This document shows positions 47,580 to 57,457 of a DNA stretch of 64,000 nucleotides, piece after piece. Both the position numbers and the translations under genes were made by a program. Origin of the DNA: Aspidapion aeneum (Eukaryota > Arthropoda > Insecta > Coleoptera > Brentidae); assembly GCA_963576565.1 (NCBI GenBank), contig OY755038.1:62224366-62288365 (forward strand), read 5' to 3'. Position 1 is the stretch's first letter; each line of letters starts with the position of its first letter. The notes beneath the pieces are model-generated. The model was not told the origin of the DNA, did no database searches, and saw nothing but the letters and a program-made list of their open reading frames with translations.

Positions 47580-48288
47580 TATCCTTGGGCTATAAAGTTA
47601 ATGTCGCAGTCCGTTTTTCAATATCTCTTCCGATTCTTAAATAGAACCTAATGGAATGTTCTGGAATATACTGGTAAATGTCACTCTTTCTGCTACTAGG
47701 CAAATGTATAAGTCGCTTTTTGATTATCTCTTTTCGTTCTCGAATAGATTGTCGTAGAATGTTATGGAATATTCTAGAAATTCTTTCTAATTCTTACTTT
47801 TGAAATTACTAAGCTAATGTCGAAGTCGGTTTTTGTATATCTCTTCTGGTTCTCGAATAGAACGTCGTAGAATGTTATGGAGTCTTCTAGAAATTCTTTC
47901 TAATTCTTACTTTTGAAATTACTAATCTAATGTTGAAATCGCTTTTTGGATATTTCTTTTAGTTCTCGAATAGAACGTCGTAGAAAGTGATGGAATATTC
48001 TAGAAAATCTCTCTAATTATCAATTTTTGGACTGTAAAGTTAATGTCGAAGTCGGTTCTCAAATATCTCTTTTGATTTTTAAATAAAACAATATCGAACT
48101 TCTTCGAATATTCTGGAAAAATCACTTACTGTTCTTCCGTCCAATTGTCCTAGCCGGTGGTACTATGTAAGGATAGTCTTTGCACTATTTAGTTCTAAAT
48201 ATTCTGGCAAAATCACTTAATGTTCTTCTGTTTAATTGTCCTAGCCGGTAATACTATGTAAGGATAGTCTTTACACTATTTAGTTCTC
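47580..48288 (-). repeat. Tandem repeats in gypsy 5' leader
   Basis: About five imperfect units of ~113 bp (TTCTCGAATAGA at 47737, 47850 and 47963; TAATGTCG at 47599, 47817 and 48029) are followed by two units of ~91 bp (CACTATTTAGTTCT at about 48183 and 48274). They fill the leader between primer site and gag start. Short tandem repeats in the leader occur in some insect gypsy elements; a function is not evident. Confidence 0.85.
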
Positions 48289-48290
48289 AC

Positions 48291-48301
48291 TTCTGACACC
48301 A
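48291..48301 (-). promoter_or_regulatory. Gypsy primer binding site candidate
   Basis: On the minus strand TGGTGTCAGAAGTGAG follows the 5' LTR after two bases. TGG matches the CCA end common to all tRNAs. I could not match the rest to a particular tRNA. Confidence 0.65.
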
Positions 48302-48303
48302 AT

Positions 48304-48734
48304 TGTTACGGGTTCACAACGACAAATAAAACTCGTAAATGTCAAAAACGATTTGTCAATTTATTTCGACAATTATGTACAAAAACACGCACTTAAACTT
48401 ACTAATAACTTGCTAATAATTCACTACTTTAATCCGCCTATTAACTTCGCGTTCACATCTAGCGATCACTACCGTTGGTTATCTTTGACTGACTCCATAC
48501 GCGGCGTCCGGCACTATATATAGGGTCTGCCTACTATTCGAGAACCATCCATCCTTCTTCGATTCACGAGCATTCTCGTCTCTTCCAGAAAGTACGCGGC
48601 CATGCATGAGTTTGTCATAGATAACGCAACTAAAACCTAGACTAAGAATACAACCATAAGATACGTCAACCTAATACTACACTAAACCTAAATGAATTCT
48701 AACTATAAAATTTAAATAACTTAAATTTGTAACA
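48304..48734 (-). repeat. Gypsy 5' LTR
   Basis: 431 bp, TGTTAC...GTAACA in the sense direction. It contains a candidate TATA box CTATATATAG (48514-48523) and AATAAA in the sense direction at 48360-48365. It has a 51-bp segment (48446-48496) absent from the 3' LTR. Confidence 0.95.
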
Positions 48735-49030
48735 GTATTTCCTAAAAGGATTTCAGATCAACGTATAGTCAAGTTTTTTAATACACATTTCAAAATGAAG
48801 GGTTCTCACTAATTTGGAAATATTTATTTAAAGTTGGCTATCACGGCTGCATAATTGACTTTTAGGCAAAGTGCTACAAGAACATAAAAGTTTGGCTGTA
48901 ATAGGAAAGTTTAATTAAATATTTCTAAATTCGTCAAAACCTTTCATTTTGAAATATGTAGTGAAAAACTTGGCTATACGTTGATCTCATTTTACAGAAT
49001 ACCATTTTCGTGAACTTGGCCTATTGTCTG
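48735..49030. mobile_element. Palindromic MITE, copy 2, right part
   Basis: TTTCAAAATGAAGGGTTCTCAC, GTTGGCTATCACGGCTGC and CATTTTCGTGAACTTGGCC correspond to 18975-19215 of copy 1. Together with 37517-37571 it makes one MITE split by the gypsy element. Its last part lies in the first unit of the 140-bp duplication. Confidence 0.85.
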
Positions 49031-49250
49031 TAATAAGCGGACAGAGCCAATAAAGTTAAACCGAACGAACTTTTTTGGTTAGAACCTGTTAAAGCTTTCC
49101 TTAAGTTTAATGGCTATACGTTGATCTCATTTTACAGAATACCATTTTCGTGAACTTGGCCTATTGTCTGTAATAAGCGGACAGAGCCAATAAAGTTAAA
49201 CCGAACGAACTTTTTTGGTTAGAACCTGTTAAAGCTTTCCTTAAGTTTAA
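48971..49250 (+). repeat. Exact 140-bp tandem duplication
   Basis: 48971-49110 and 49111-49250 appear identical, starting TGGCTATACGTTGATC and ending TTAAGTTTAA. The unit takes in the right end of the MITE and about 80 bp of flank. Exact identity means it is very recent or an assembly artefact. Confidence 0.93.
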
Positions 49251-49655
49251 TAGCGCTGTCAACAAAATATAAAAAATTTGGGCTTGTAGGACCCATTTAC
49301 CTGAAAAATATAATAATAAACAATTTCAAAATGTTTTTGTATACTAACCCATTAGGTTTGTCTGTCTTACTCGCGAGTACTAAAAAGGGAACGAACGGAT
49401 TGTTTTGGTTGGAAATCCACTTACTCAAGGCAGCACCTCCAGATTTACGTTTCTGTGTTGTTTGGTCATCAGTGGAGCTCTTGCTTGTCATGGTTATGCC
49501 CAGCCTGGCCCAGATTGTTAGGACCTGCTTAATTTGCTTTATTTTTTGGCCGACATTGATGTATTGGAAGTAATGGTGACGAAATTTCTGTTTTTTGTTG
49601 TCACAAATAATAATAATTTTAGATGGTTGTGATTTTATCCCACTGCAATTTTTAG

Positions 49656-49850
49656 GTTATGTAATTATAATACCCTCTACATATGTGGAACAGATGAATA
49701 TGGTACAGCTACTGAGACAAAAGCGTTGGAGGAAGGGTTGTCTTGTAAATCAATTTGCGACAAGTTTTTTAAAATTCATAGCGAAATCTACAAGTGGTTC
49801 AACATAAGTTTTGACCATTTTGGAAGAACATCGAATCCTGAACAAATAGA
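49656..49850 (+). CDS. MetRS: Methionyl-tRNA synthetase, exon 6 (catalytic core)
   Basis: 65 codons continuing the Rossmann core: [20 protein letters not shown], then [20 protein letters not shown], then [19 protein letters not shown]. The GTDEYG block and the WFNISFD segment are diagnostic of cytosolic MetRS. The acceptor TTTTTAG ends at 49655 and the first base completes the arginine codon begun in exon 5. The donor GTAAGA starts at 49851. Clean frame despite the TE-filled intron before it. Confidence 0.97.
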
Positions 49851-49865
49851 GTAAGACACTGTAAT

Positions 49866-50030
49866 ATCTTTTTACCTCTCTAACTCGCACAGCAATTTCT
49901 TGAAAAGGTATTATGTTCGTAGTGAAATTTGTGTGTTTTTAACGTAAATGCGCGATCTCGTGGTGATGTCTGTCTGTCGGTACGACGATAGCTCCTAAAC
50001 CGGTGGGCAAATTTTCAGAAAAGATAGCAT
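49866..50030 (+). mobile_element. Dispersed repeat fragment, copy 3
   Basis: TTTTTACCTCTCTAACTCGCACAGCAAT, GTCTGTCTGTCGG and CGATAGCTCCTAAACCG match 27187-27330. It occupies most of the 261-bp MetRS intron 6 without touching its splice sites. Confidence 0.7.
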
Positions 50031-50111
50031 TTTCTGCTCTAACCTGAAAGGAACACTGAGCGCCATCGCTACATGTATTACAACTTCACTGATAAATATA
50101 CGATTTTTTAG

Positions 50112-50269
50112 ACAGGTTCAAAATCTATTTCTTACTCTAAACAGCAACGGTTTTATGTTTACTCAGTCTGTGGAGCAACTGCACTGTGCTAAATGTGACA
50201 GATTTTTGGCAGACAGATTCGTAGAAGGAGGATGTCCAAACATTGGCTGTACTTATGAAGACGCGAGAG
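50112..50269 (+). CDS. MetRS: Methionyl-tRNA synthetase, exon 7 (zinc knob start)
   Basis: Encodes QVQNLFLTLNSNGFMFTQSV, then EQLHCAKCDRFLADRFVEGG, then CPNIGCTYEDARG. CAKC and CPNIGC are Cys pairs of the zinc-binding knob inserted in the MetRS core, and DRFVEG is invariant in the family. The acceptor TTTTTAG ends at 50111 and the donor GTGAGT starts at 50270. Phase 1 out expects an exon 8 continuing the knob, which I do not find intact before the end of the window. Confidence 0.96.
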
Positions 50270-50360
50270 GTGAGTGTTGTAATCAATTCTGGAAAGGGAA
50301 CATTGGTTCTTAATATGTCGTTTTGTGTTTGTTGCAATTTTGATATTTGTCAAGTCCAGA

Positions 50361-50467
50361 TTTGGATCTTAATCAGTTTCTCATTGGAGAAGATTGTAGA
50401 GATGAAAATTTAGAACTTAGAACTCCATCTGATGAGCTCGTTTTTGCAGATCATTTATTTTTATTAA
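50361..50467 (+). pseudogene. Possible degenerate MetRS exon 8 next to a solo LTR
   Basis: After an AG at 50360 preceded by a T-rich stretch, an open frame in the correct phase reads LDLNQFLIGEDCRDENLELR, then TPSDELVFADHLFLLI. GEDC, LELRTP and DHLFL sit in the same order as GDQC, VELKKP and QHLFL of animal MetRS after the first Cys pairs. The intervening Cys residues are missing and the length is shorter. The frame runs straight into the solo LTR. Could equally be chance. Confidence 0.25.
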
Positions 50468-50873
50468 TATTACGGGTTCACAATAATTATAAAAAAACGA
50501 GCAAATGTCAAAAACAATTGTCAATTTATTTTGACAACTCAATGTACAAAAAAAATGGCACTTAAACTCACTAATAACTTACTACTCAAATCGGCTTATT
50601 AACTTTGTGTTAATATCTCGCAATCTCTACAGCTCGTTATCTCTGACTGCCTCATCTCGCGATGTCCGGCCGCTTTTATACCCTGTTCGATCTTTCAGGA
50701 ACTATCTATCCTTTTTCGTCGCTAGAATATTCGAGTATAAGGACGAGCGTTAGTCATAGATAACGCAACTAAAACCTAGACTAATAATACAACTATGAGA
50801 GAAGCTATCTTAATACTACACTAAACCTAAATAAATTGTTACTATTAAATTAAAACAAGTAAAATTTGTAACA
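50468..50873 (-). mobile_element. Solo LTR of a related gypsy subfamily
   Basis: TATTACGGGTTCACAA...AAATTTGTAACA aligns over its whole length with the LTRs at 37572 and 48304 (GATAACGCAACTAAAACCTA shared), but is clearly more diverged. No internal region adjoins it, so LTR-LTR recombination removed the element. The flanks TTAA and TTAT are an imperfect 4-bp duplication. Confidence 0.85.
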
Positions 50874-50935
50874 TTATTATGCGGTTAAACAAATTCTAAT
50901 GCACGTGCCTATACTGCTTATTGTGACAAACTGTG

Positions 50936-51779
50936 TGAAACGGGCCGAGTGTGTAATAGCTTCTTCGCTAAGGAGCTCTGGAGCTACCACTCAATCGGAC
51001 ACCTACTGTAAACAATAGGGAGCGCGAGAACAACAGAGCGTAATTTCAGCGGACGCAGTGAGGTGGGGGAACGACCCTTAATGGGTATAAAAAGGAGAGA
51101 AAAGGAGCTAAAAAAGAGTTATGTTTGAAAAAAATGACTTACCTCGATGGTGTTTTCTTTAAAAGGAAGGGTACCATGGAAATGGAGTAATCCGATGATG
51201 ATGTCTTTTCGGCGTTGTTAACTCTTTTTTAGTTTTTATAGGGTTGATGGTTTTAACTAATATATCTTTAATGCACTGTTATGTTTTTGCGCGCGCGCGG
51301 CTTAACGATTTTGAATTTTTGTTTAATTATGTTTAGTTTGACACTAATTAATTCGGCAAGGGCCACAAGGCGGCTATGATCAACCCTTTTTCAGTATGCG
51401 TTTGGCAGGGACAAACGATTAAAGCACACTGCCTTATAATTTTTCGTTTTTTTCTTCTCTCGCTTCTTGACTCCACGAATATAGGTAGGTACACTCGTAT
51501 TTTTAAATGGGTCAGTTTAAAGGAAATAGGAAAACGGAATATCAGGTGTGATAAACAAGGACACATCGAGATTGGTGTGTATTAGAATGGCTCCAGTTTT
51601 AATTTTAATATTTTAAAATCAAATAAGCAAAAAAGATATCTGGTTTTCTTATCCCAAGGTACCGAGTGTTATTTATTTTTAACACCAGGTTGAAATCAAA
51701 TTTCAAAAAATAAATAAATAAAATAAAATAAAAATGTTTGGTAGTTCAAAAACTTAACTAAGGGCATGGAAACGAACCA
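50936..51779 (-). repeat. BEL/Pao 3' LTR
   Basis: 844 bp, TGAAACGGGC...AACGAACCA on the + strand (TGGTTC start in the sense direction). It differs from the other LTR by perhaps fifteen small changes, counted by eye, including a 13-bp difference near 51365. A sense-strand TATAAAAA lies at 51233-51240. The mirrored open frames at 51348-51585 are LTR translations, not genes. Confidence 0.95.
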
Positions 51780-51815
51780 TTTCTCCCCGACCCTGAGAAC
51801 AGCCAGCGTGCGGTT

Positions 51816-52916
51816 CTAAGAAGCAATAGGCAATGGGCAAAGCTTTACCAATGGCCGTTTGAGTTCGCCAGTGGCTGTTTGCACATTTGCTACCCTCGGA
51901 ACATTATCCTTGCCAGGAAATAATTCTATAATACGGCCTAGCAACCAATCTAGTGGGCGGCGATTCTCGTCCCGAATGAGAACTAAAGTTCCTATCTCCA
52001 CAGGGGAGGTCATGAAATCCGTCCATTTCGACCTTTGTTGTAGGGTGTGTAAATATTCACTAGCCCACCTTTTCCAAAAGTGATCATGCATTTGCAATAA
52101 CAAATTCCAACGCGAAAGCCGATTTATAGGGACATCCGAGTAGTCAGGATCGGGCAAACACGTCGGGGGTTGCAAGTTTAGGAAATGTCCTGGGGTAAGC
52201 GCCGTAAAATCCGTAGGATCTGAAGAAATAGCTCCTATTGGTCGTGAGTTTAACACCGCTTCGATTTGAATTATGAAAGTATTAAGTTCTTCATAAGTAA
52301 GAGTCTGATTTCCCACGACTCGAGTCAAATGGGTTTTTGTAGACTTTATGTTGGATTCATAAATTCCACCGAAATGTGGACTGGCACTTGGCATAAAGTG
52401 CCAACGAATACCTTGCGCTGTCGCTGCGTCAGTGAAGATTTGTTTTAAGTAGTTCCAACCCCCCTGGAAATTTCCACCATTGTCAGAAAATATATCGCTC
52501 ACGTGACCTCTACGTGCGATCAGACGCCGCAGCGCGGCCAGAAACGCTTCCGTCGTGAGTTCAGATACGAGCTCCAGGTGAACCGCGTGAACCACCACGT
52601 CAATGGCGAGCATAATGTAAGCTTTATAACAGCGCGCCTTACGAAGGCGCCCTAAGGTCACTGAGAAAGGACTGCAAAAATCTATCCCAATTTTTGAAAA
52701 AACCGGCGCTTGGCGCACCCGATAAGCGGGTAGATCCGCCATTGGAGGCTGATAAGCAACGGGCTTTGTTTTCCAACATGGCAAACATTTTGTAAGTATA
52801 TTTCGAATAACTTTTCGTGCGAAAAGTTCTGCGCGATTATGCAATGCGTGGTGTGTATACCACAATGTAAATTTACCGTGTGAACATGAAAAATCAACAG
52901 TTCTGTCAATCGGCAT
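51816..52916 (-). pseudogene. BEL/Pao integrase core and C-terminal domain
   Basis: 366 codons open from 52916. CLPCWKTKPVAYQPPMADLP is the linker after the zinc finger. The catalytic acids are in FSKIGIDFCSPF, DIFSDNGGNFQGG and FGGIYESNIKSTK (DDE in the BEL form). GHFLNLQPP and the terminal WTDFMTSPVEIGTLVLIRDE, PLDWLLGRIIELFPGKDN and RPLVKLCPLP form the BEL-specific C-terminal domain. The first residues overlap, in another frame, the HCGIHTTH zinc part, so a frameshift separates them near 52860. Confidence 0.95.
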
Positions 52917-53335
52917 TTACTCGGCAAAGGTAAAGGAATTTTTTTATCATATTCCAATTCCGAGTGGCAGAGCCCGCCTCCGATTCGCAAATTACCGTGA
53001 GGGTCTATGAAAGGTTTGAGTTTTTTAAACCACTTCGGCAACTCTTCTTGGTTCGTCAATTTTAAAATTTCCATTTCAAAATAGACCGACTGTACATTTT
53101 TGGTAATAAAAAGTAACGCGGTTCGATATTCTACCAAAGTGATATATTTATATCGAGAAATTTCAACTTTTTGTATCCTATCTCGAATTTGTAAAAGATA
53201 AGCGACAATCCTTTGTAATTTTAACAATGAACTATATTTTTCTAACAAGTCATTTATCAAAGGAGAATTAAAATTTTGAATCGCAAAAAATATTTGGTTT
53301 TTTGCTTCTACCAAAACAAGGTCTGATTCATCCAG
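52682..53335 (-). pseudogene. BEL/Pao integrase N-terminal region
   Basis: The frame contains LLKLQRIVAYLLQIRDRIQK, LTNQEELPKWFKKLKPFIDP, HGNLRIGGGLCHSELEYDKK and HVHTVNLHCGIHTTHCIIAQ. In BEL/Pao this is the segment between RNase H and the integrase core, with the LRVGGRL motif and the HH half of the zinc finger. It slips frame near 52860 into the integrase core. A stop near 53357 separates it from RNase H. Confidence 0.9.
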
Positions 53336-53356
53336 TGGCGATGAAATTGAAAAATC

Positions 53357-54061
53357 CTATTGTTCTTGGGGTGAACAAAGAAAGGAAGGGCCCTGCCACC
53401 ATAGGGTGCAACTCAGAAGATCGGAGGCGAACATCCCCCTGGTACCGCAGTCCGCAGGGTTGTTGGTACCGCTAATGAGAAACCAGTTTTGCGGCGGGAC
53501 CTTTTCCTGTACAAATGAGACCCTATTGGCCACGTAGCTTTTCCAGGAGTGGGGGGATTTTTGTAACCATTGTAAAGCTACCGCACTATCGGTAAAACAA
53601 AAAATGTCGCTAAATTGAAATTTCCGTGATAAATTGTTAACTGTAAAATCTATCAATTTGGCAAGTAAAACCATAGAACAAAGTTCTAAACGCGGGATGC
53701 TTACAGTTTTAAGCGGCGCAACTTTGCTTTTGCTGCATAATAAATAATTTTTTATTGTATTGTCTTGATACGAGACTCGTACGTATATAACAGCGCAATA
53801 AGCTTTTTCAAAGCTATCGCAAAATCCGATCAACTGAACCGATGTTGATTTGCGAATATCAATATGACGTAATATTTTAAGGTGCCGTAGCAAATTTAAT
53901 TCAGATTGAAACTTTCTCCATTTTGCGGCTATGTCTTCAGGAACCTTTTGATCCCAAGAAAGTTTTAAAAGCCACAAATGTTGGATAAGTATTTTTGCGC
54001 AAATCGTAAGCGGAGTTAAAAAACCAATGGGGTCGAAACATCGCGCTAGATTTGAAAGCAT
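53357..54061 (-). pseudogene. BEL/Pao RT connection and RNase H
   Basis: MLSNLARCFDPIGFLTPLTI is the invariant BEL motif after the RT. SVQLIGFCDSFEKAYCAVIY holds the first RNase H acid, SIPRLELCSMVLLAKLI the second, and FCFTDSAVALQWLQ the third. NNPADCGTRGMFASDLL and WWQGPSFL follow, both typical of Pao-type elements. The frame overlaps the RT frame end by one codon, implying a frameshift at 54061. Confidence 0.95.
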
Positions 54062-55010
54062 TATTCGCTTGGTGCAACTTTGATATGATCAAACTGATAA
54101 AAAAATGCATCAGAGGTAGGGTTCCAACGTAAGCCAAGAATTTTTAACGTATTCCGGCTATCCTCATCGAAACAAAGGGCGTCGGTTTGGATATGAGACT
54201 CGGGTAAGTCTGAAAGTATGTCGGGGTGATTGCTGGCCCATTTTCTTACTTCAAACCCAGCTCGAGAAAGTAAAGAAATTATTTGATTTTTCATCAAAAT
54301 TAGGGTGTCCAGTGAATCACTAGTTCCCAAGATATCATCTATATAAGAGAAATGAAGAATAAGCTCGGTTGCTAGGGGCAGATCCGAGTGATCGGTTGCT
54401 AACTGCTGCATGGTGCGCAACGCAAGGTAGGGCGAACAAGTGATGCCAAAAACAACAACATTTATTTCATAGTCTGAAATAGGATCTGAGGGATTAAAAC
54501 GCCAAAGAATCCTTTGAAATTTTCTATCTTCTGGGCGCACTTCTATCATCCTGTACATAGTCCGTATGTCTGTAACAAAGATGTATTTTCCAAAGCGAAA
54601 ATCGAGAAGCAATTTTACAATATCATTTTGTAATTTGGGCCCAGTGTAGAGCGCATTATTCAAACTGACATGTCTCGGTGAGGCGCATGCGCTAGCGTCG
54701 TACACAATTCGTGCGGGAATTGTCGTGGACTCTTTTTTGCAGATTGCAAAATGAGGGATGTAGTAATAATTATTTATTTCTTTAAGTAGGGGGGGGGCAC
54801 AGCGGTCATATGTTTATTTTCCAAATAATCGCGCATAATGTCAGAATAAGCCGTGTATGAACTTTGGTTTTGTATTAGTCGTCGCTCCAAGGAATAAAAC
54901 CTTTTTAATGCCATGGATCTAGAATCGCCAAAATCAGGGGAATTGATTTTAAATGGTAAGCCAACCATAAAACGCCCTTGGGGCGTAATTTTAGTAGTTT
55001 CTGAGAAAAA
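54061..55010 (-). pseudogene. BEL/Pao reverse transcriptase
   Basis: RFMVGLPFKINSPDFGDSRS, ALKRFYSLERRLIQNQSSYT and AVPPPYLKK are the N-terminal block. After a frameshift at a run of nine Gs (+ strand, about 54788-54796) come YYYIPHFAICKKESTTIPAR, IVYDASACASPRHVSLN, FRFGKYIFVTDIRTMYRMIE and the catalytic HFSYIDDILGTSD (YIDD rather than the usual YVDD). FGITCSPYLALRTMQQLA is typical of the clade. Confidence 0.95.
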
Positions 55011-55014
55011 CTTA

Positions 55015-56150
55015 TCACAGTATTTTTCTTCGGGGCTGCACCTCCAGCACCTTTTCGACCTCCCAAAATTTTTGAAGAGTAATATCTAACTCTAGGTTAG
55101 CGGAATTGGTAAAAAATGTTTTTATTTGGCTATTTAAACCCGAACATGACAAAGTCTTTCCCAAAACCGTGTAGCCGAAATAAGTATTGACAAAAACAGG
55201 TTGATTCTGGCCGAAAGAAATTATACCATCCCTTAAAATGTAGGGTACAATATCGTTACCCAAAAGCAACTGTACGAACCCAGGCTTTATAAAATTAGAG
55301 TCCGAAAGTTGAATATTTTTTATTTGCGATATCTCTTTTAAGCCTATATTGCATGGGGGTAATTTGTCGCATATTTTATCCATAATTATGGCATTGGAGC
55401 TAAAAGTTTCGGAAGAATCGTAAAGCGAACCAATAGTAAGTTGTATCTCCGATTTTGCAGATGTGGTCATCTTGTCTAGACCATGCAAAGATGTGGCAAC
55501 ATTGTATTTATGCAATCCGAATTTATTAGCACAAGATTTAGTAATAAATGTATTTTGCGCCCCTGTGTCAAGAATGGCCCGAAAAGTTTGCCAATTGTGA
55601 AAGGCGTCTTTTATTTTTATTAAAAGTGTTCCCAACATTGTTTCCTGGTCATTCAACATCATTCCTACCTGAGTTTTCTGACCTCCAGAAGGTCCCGCAG
55701 TTACAGTGAGAGTCCCAGAGGAAGACTGAGAGTCCACGTGATCAGGCAAGGGGGAAGTCCCTGAGGGGGGGAAATGAAGAAGACTATGGTGCGCTGTAAG
55801 CTGTGGGCAATATTGGCAACGTTTCGACGAAGGGCACGCATAAACCCCGTGTCCTGGGTTTAGGCAGTTGATGCACGCATGTTTTGACTTAATGAAAGCG
55901 AATCTTTCAGAGGGCGATTTATTTAAAAACTCATGACAGCGGTATATTATGTGTTTTTGATTGCAAAAATTACAATGGGATTGTCCTTGGGGACGTTTTT
56001 GCTGGTGAAACACCTTTTTTGGCTTACCAACGAAGCTGTTGCCGCCCCTAGGGAGGTCCGGTGACGCTTTTTCGTGCGGTTTAATGCTAGAATCGATGGC
56101 GATTCCGGTAGCACATTCGAGCGCCGTACAACGTTTTAAAGGAAATCCCT
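55015..56150 (-). pseudogene. BEL/Pao nucleocapsid and aspartic protease
   Basis: CHEFLNKSPSERFAFIKSKH, ACINCLNPGHGVYACPSSKR and CQYCPQLTAHHSLLH form the two Cys/His knuckles of BEL gag. The protease has FRAILDTGAQNTFITKSCAN with the catalytic DTGA, and LLLGNDIVPYILRDGIISFG (the LLGxDI motif), followed by FVNTYFGYTVLGKTL. The frame stops at 55015 after LQKFWEVEKVLEVQPRRKI, and RT follows in another frame. Confidence 0.93.
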
Positions 56151-57035
56151 AACATGCTCATATTTCGGTATGTCGGTATTTCCTTGTGTTTGCTCATAGG
56201 CGAGGCGTGTGGTAGGGGGTAACCGATCCAATATTATGTAACCAAGTACAAAATTCCAGTTGTCTGGATTTAGCTTCATAACTTTTAAAGCCGCGGTATG
56301 CTTACTAAAAGTGTCGACTAAATTCCGTAGCGCTTGCGCATTTTCGCTTTTGATGTATGGCGAACTCTCGATAGCTCTCCAGTGATTGAAAGCACGCAAA
56401 CGGGGATTATGAAAACGTTCGACGAGCGTAGTATAAGCCATTAAATAATTTTCGTTTAAAATAGGGATATCCACGATTAGCTCTTTGGGAGAGCCATCTA
56501 GGCAAGACAACAACAAATTAAATTTTTGCATATTGCAAATCGAGCGATTATTTTGAACCGACGTATTAAAACTTTGTAAAAAAGTCGGAAATGTGGCAAT
56601 ATCGCCAGAAAAGACCGGTAGCTTGAATTTCGGCAACAAGGCATCGCTCTGAATAGCTCCAGCACCCGCTAATGTGCCTTGGGGCATAAAAGTACTATTA
56701 AAAACGTTAGCCGGGTCTTCCAAAGGAGCCTCAAATAAATCATAAAAGATTGTCTCAATTTTCTGTACCTTTTCAAAAGTAGAGGTTTGCAATTGGTTTT
56801 CGACATCCAAGCAAGTCTGATCCTCCGCTATTAGAGCTAAGAGAGTGTTGTGATGCTTTTCAAAATCTTTGAGGACTTTTCTCAAGTTTCTGAAACTAAC
56901 TTTGAATGAGTTTTTACTTCCAGAATCAAGGTGGGCCTCGGTAGCCAATTTTGAAATAGAATTTAACTGATTTATTGCTGTCTGCCTAAGAGCTTTTGCT
57001 CTGGCGATTTTGGTATCCGTATTTACGGTCGGCAT
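56136..57035 (-). pseudogene. BEL/Pao gag N-terminal region
   Basis: 299 codons from the ATG at 57035 (MPTVNTDTKIARAKALRQTA). LPKLPVF-type motif as LLPKFKLPVFSGDIATFPTF, then SCLDGSPKELIVDIPILNEN, YLMAYTTLVERFHNPRLRAF and LKVMKLNPDNWNFVLGYIIL match the DUF1759-type gag of BEL/Pao elements. The frame ends at 56136 and the protein continues in another frame, so the separation from the knuckle region is a frameshift. Confidence 0.93.
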
Positions 57036-57457
57036 GATTTCTTATTGCAAATGCAAGATTTCCCTCGTGAAAAAATAATAAAATTTCCTTACTCAAAGTA
57101 ACTTTTTGAGCAAAAAATGTTACAATGGTGTAACAGACCGAAGCTTTTTTTTTACAAAATAATTTTTGAGGAGAGGAGATTTGAAGTACAGAGTGTACTC
57201 AAAATATTTTTACACTTAAAATAGTCTATTTGTAAGTGCAAAATCCAATTTGATACTCCGACAATAATTAAAGTTGTTGTCAAGCCAACTTCTTTTTTTG
57301 TATTTAAAAAAGTCGTGGCAAGGACAATGTTCGCGCGATAAACGAATTTATATTCAATGCAAAGAGGCAAACTAGCCGATTTATTTTGAAGGTCATTTAT
57401 TTAAATATAATTTAATCTTGTAAATAAAATCTATATGTTTGTGGCGGATTCATTTTA

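Larger units (their letters stand above)
37572..48734 (-). mobile_element. Ty3/gypsy LTR retrotransposon with two nested insertions
   Basis: The unit is bounded by LTRs at 37572-37951 (3') and 48304-48734 (5') and by the 4-bp duplication GTAT (37568-37571 and 48735-48738). Minus-strand order is LTR, repeat-rich leader, gag with zinc knuckle, protease, RT, RNase H, integrase, LTR, which is the Ty3/gypsy order. No env-like frame is seen. LINE-A (38861-41888) sits upstream of the integrase coding part, and a MULE (45262-47166) sits in gag. Removing both leaves about 6.2 kb, a normal length. The coding frames are broken in several places, so this copy cannot make its proteins. Confidence 0.95.

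Noticed and set aside
51348..51585. Opposed 72- and 69-residue open frames, repeated at 61794-62124
   Set aside because: They are identical because both lie in the BEL LTRs; no protein motif.
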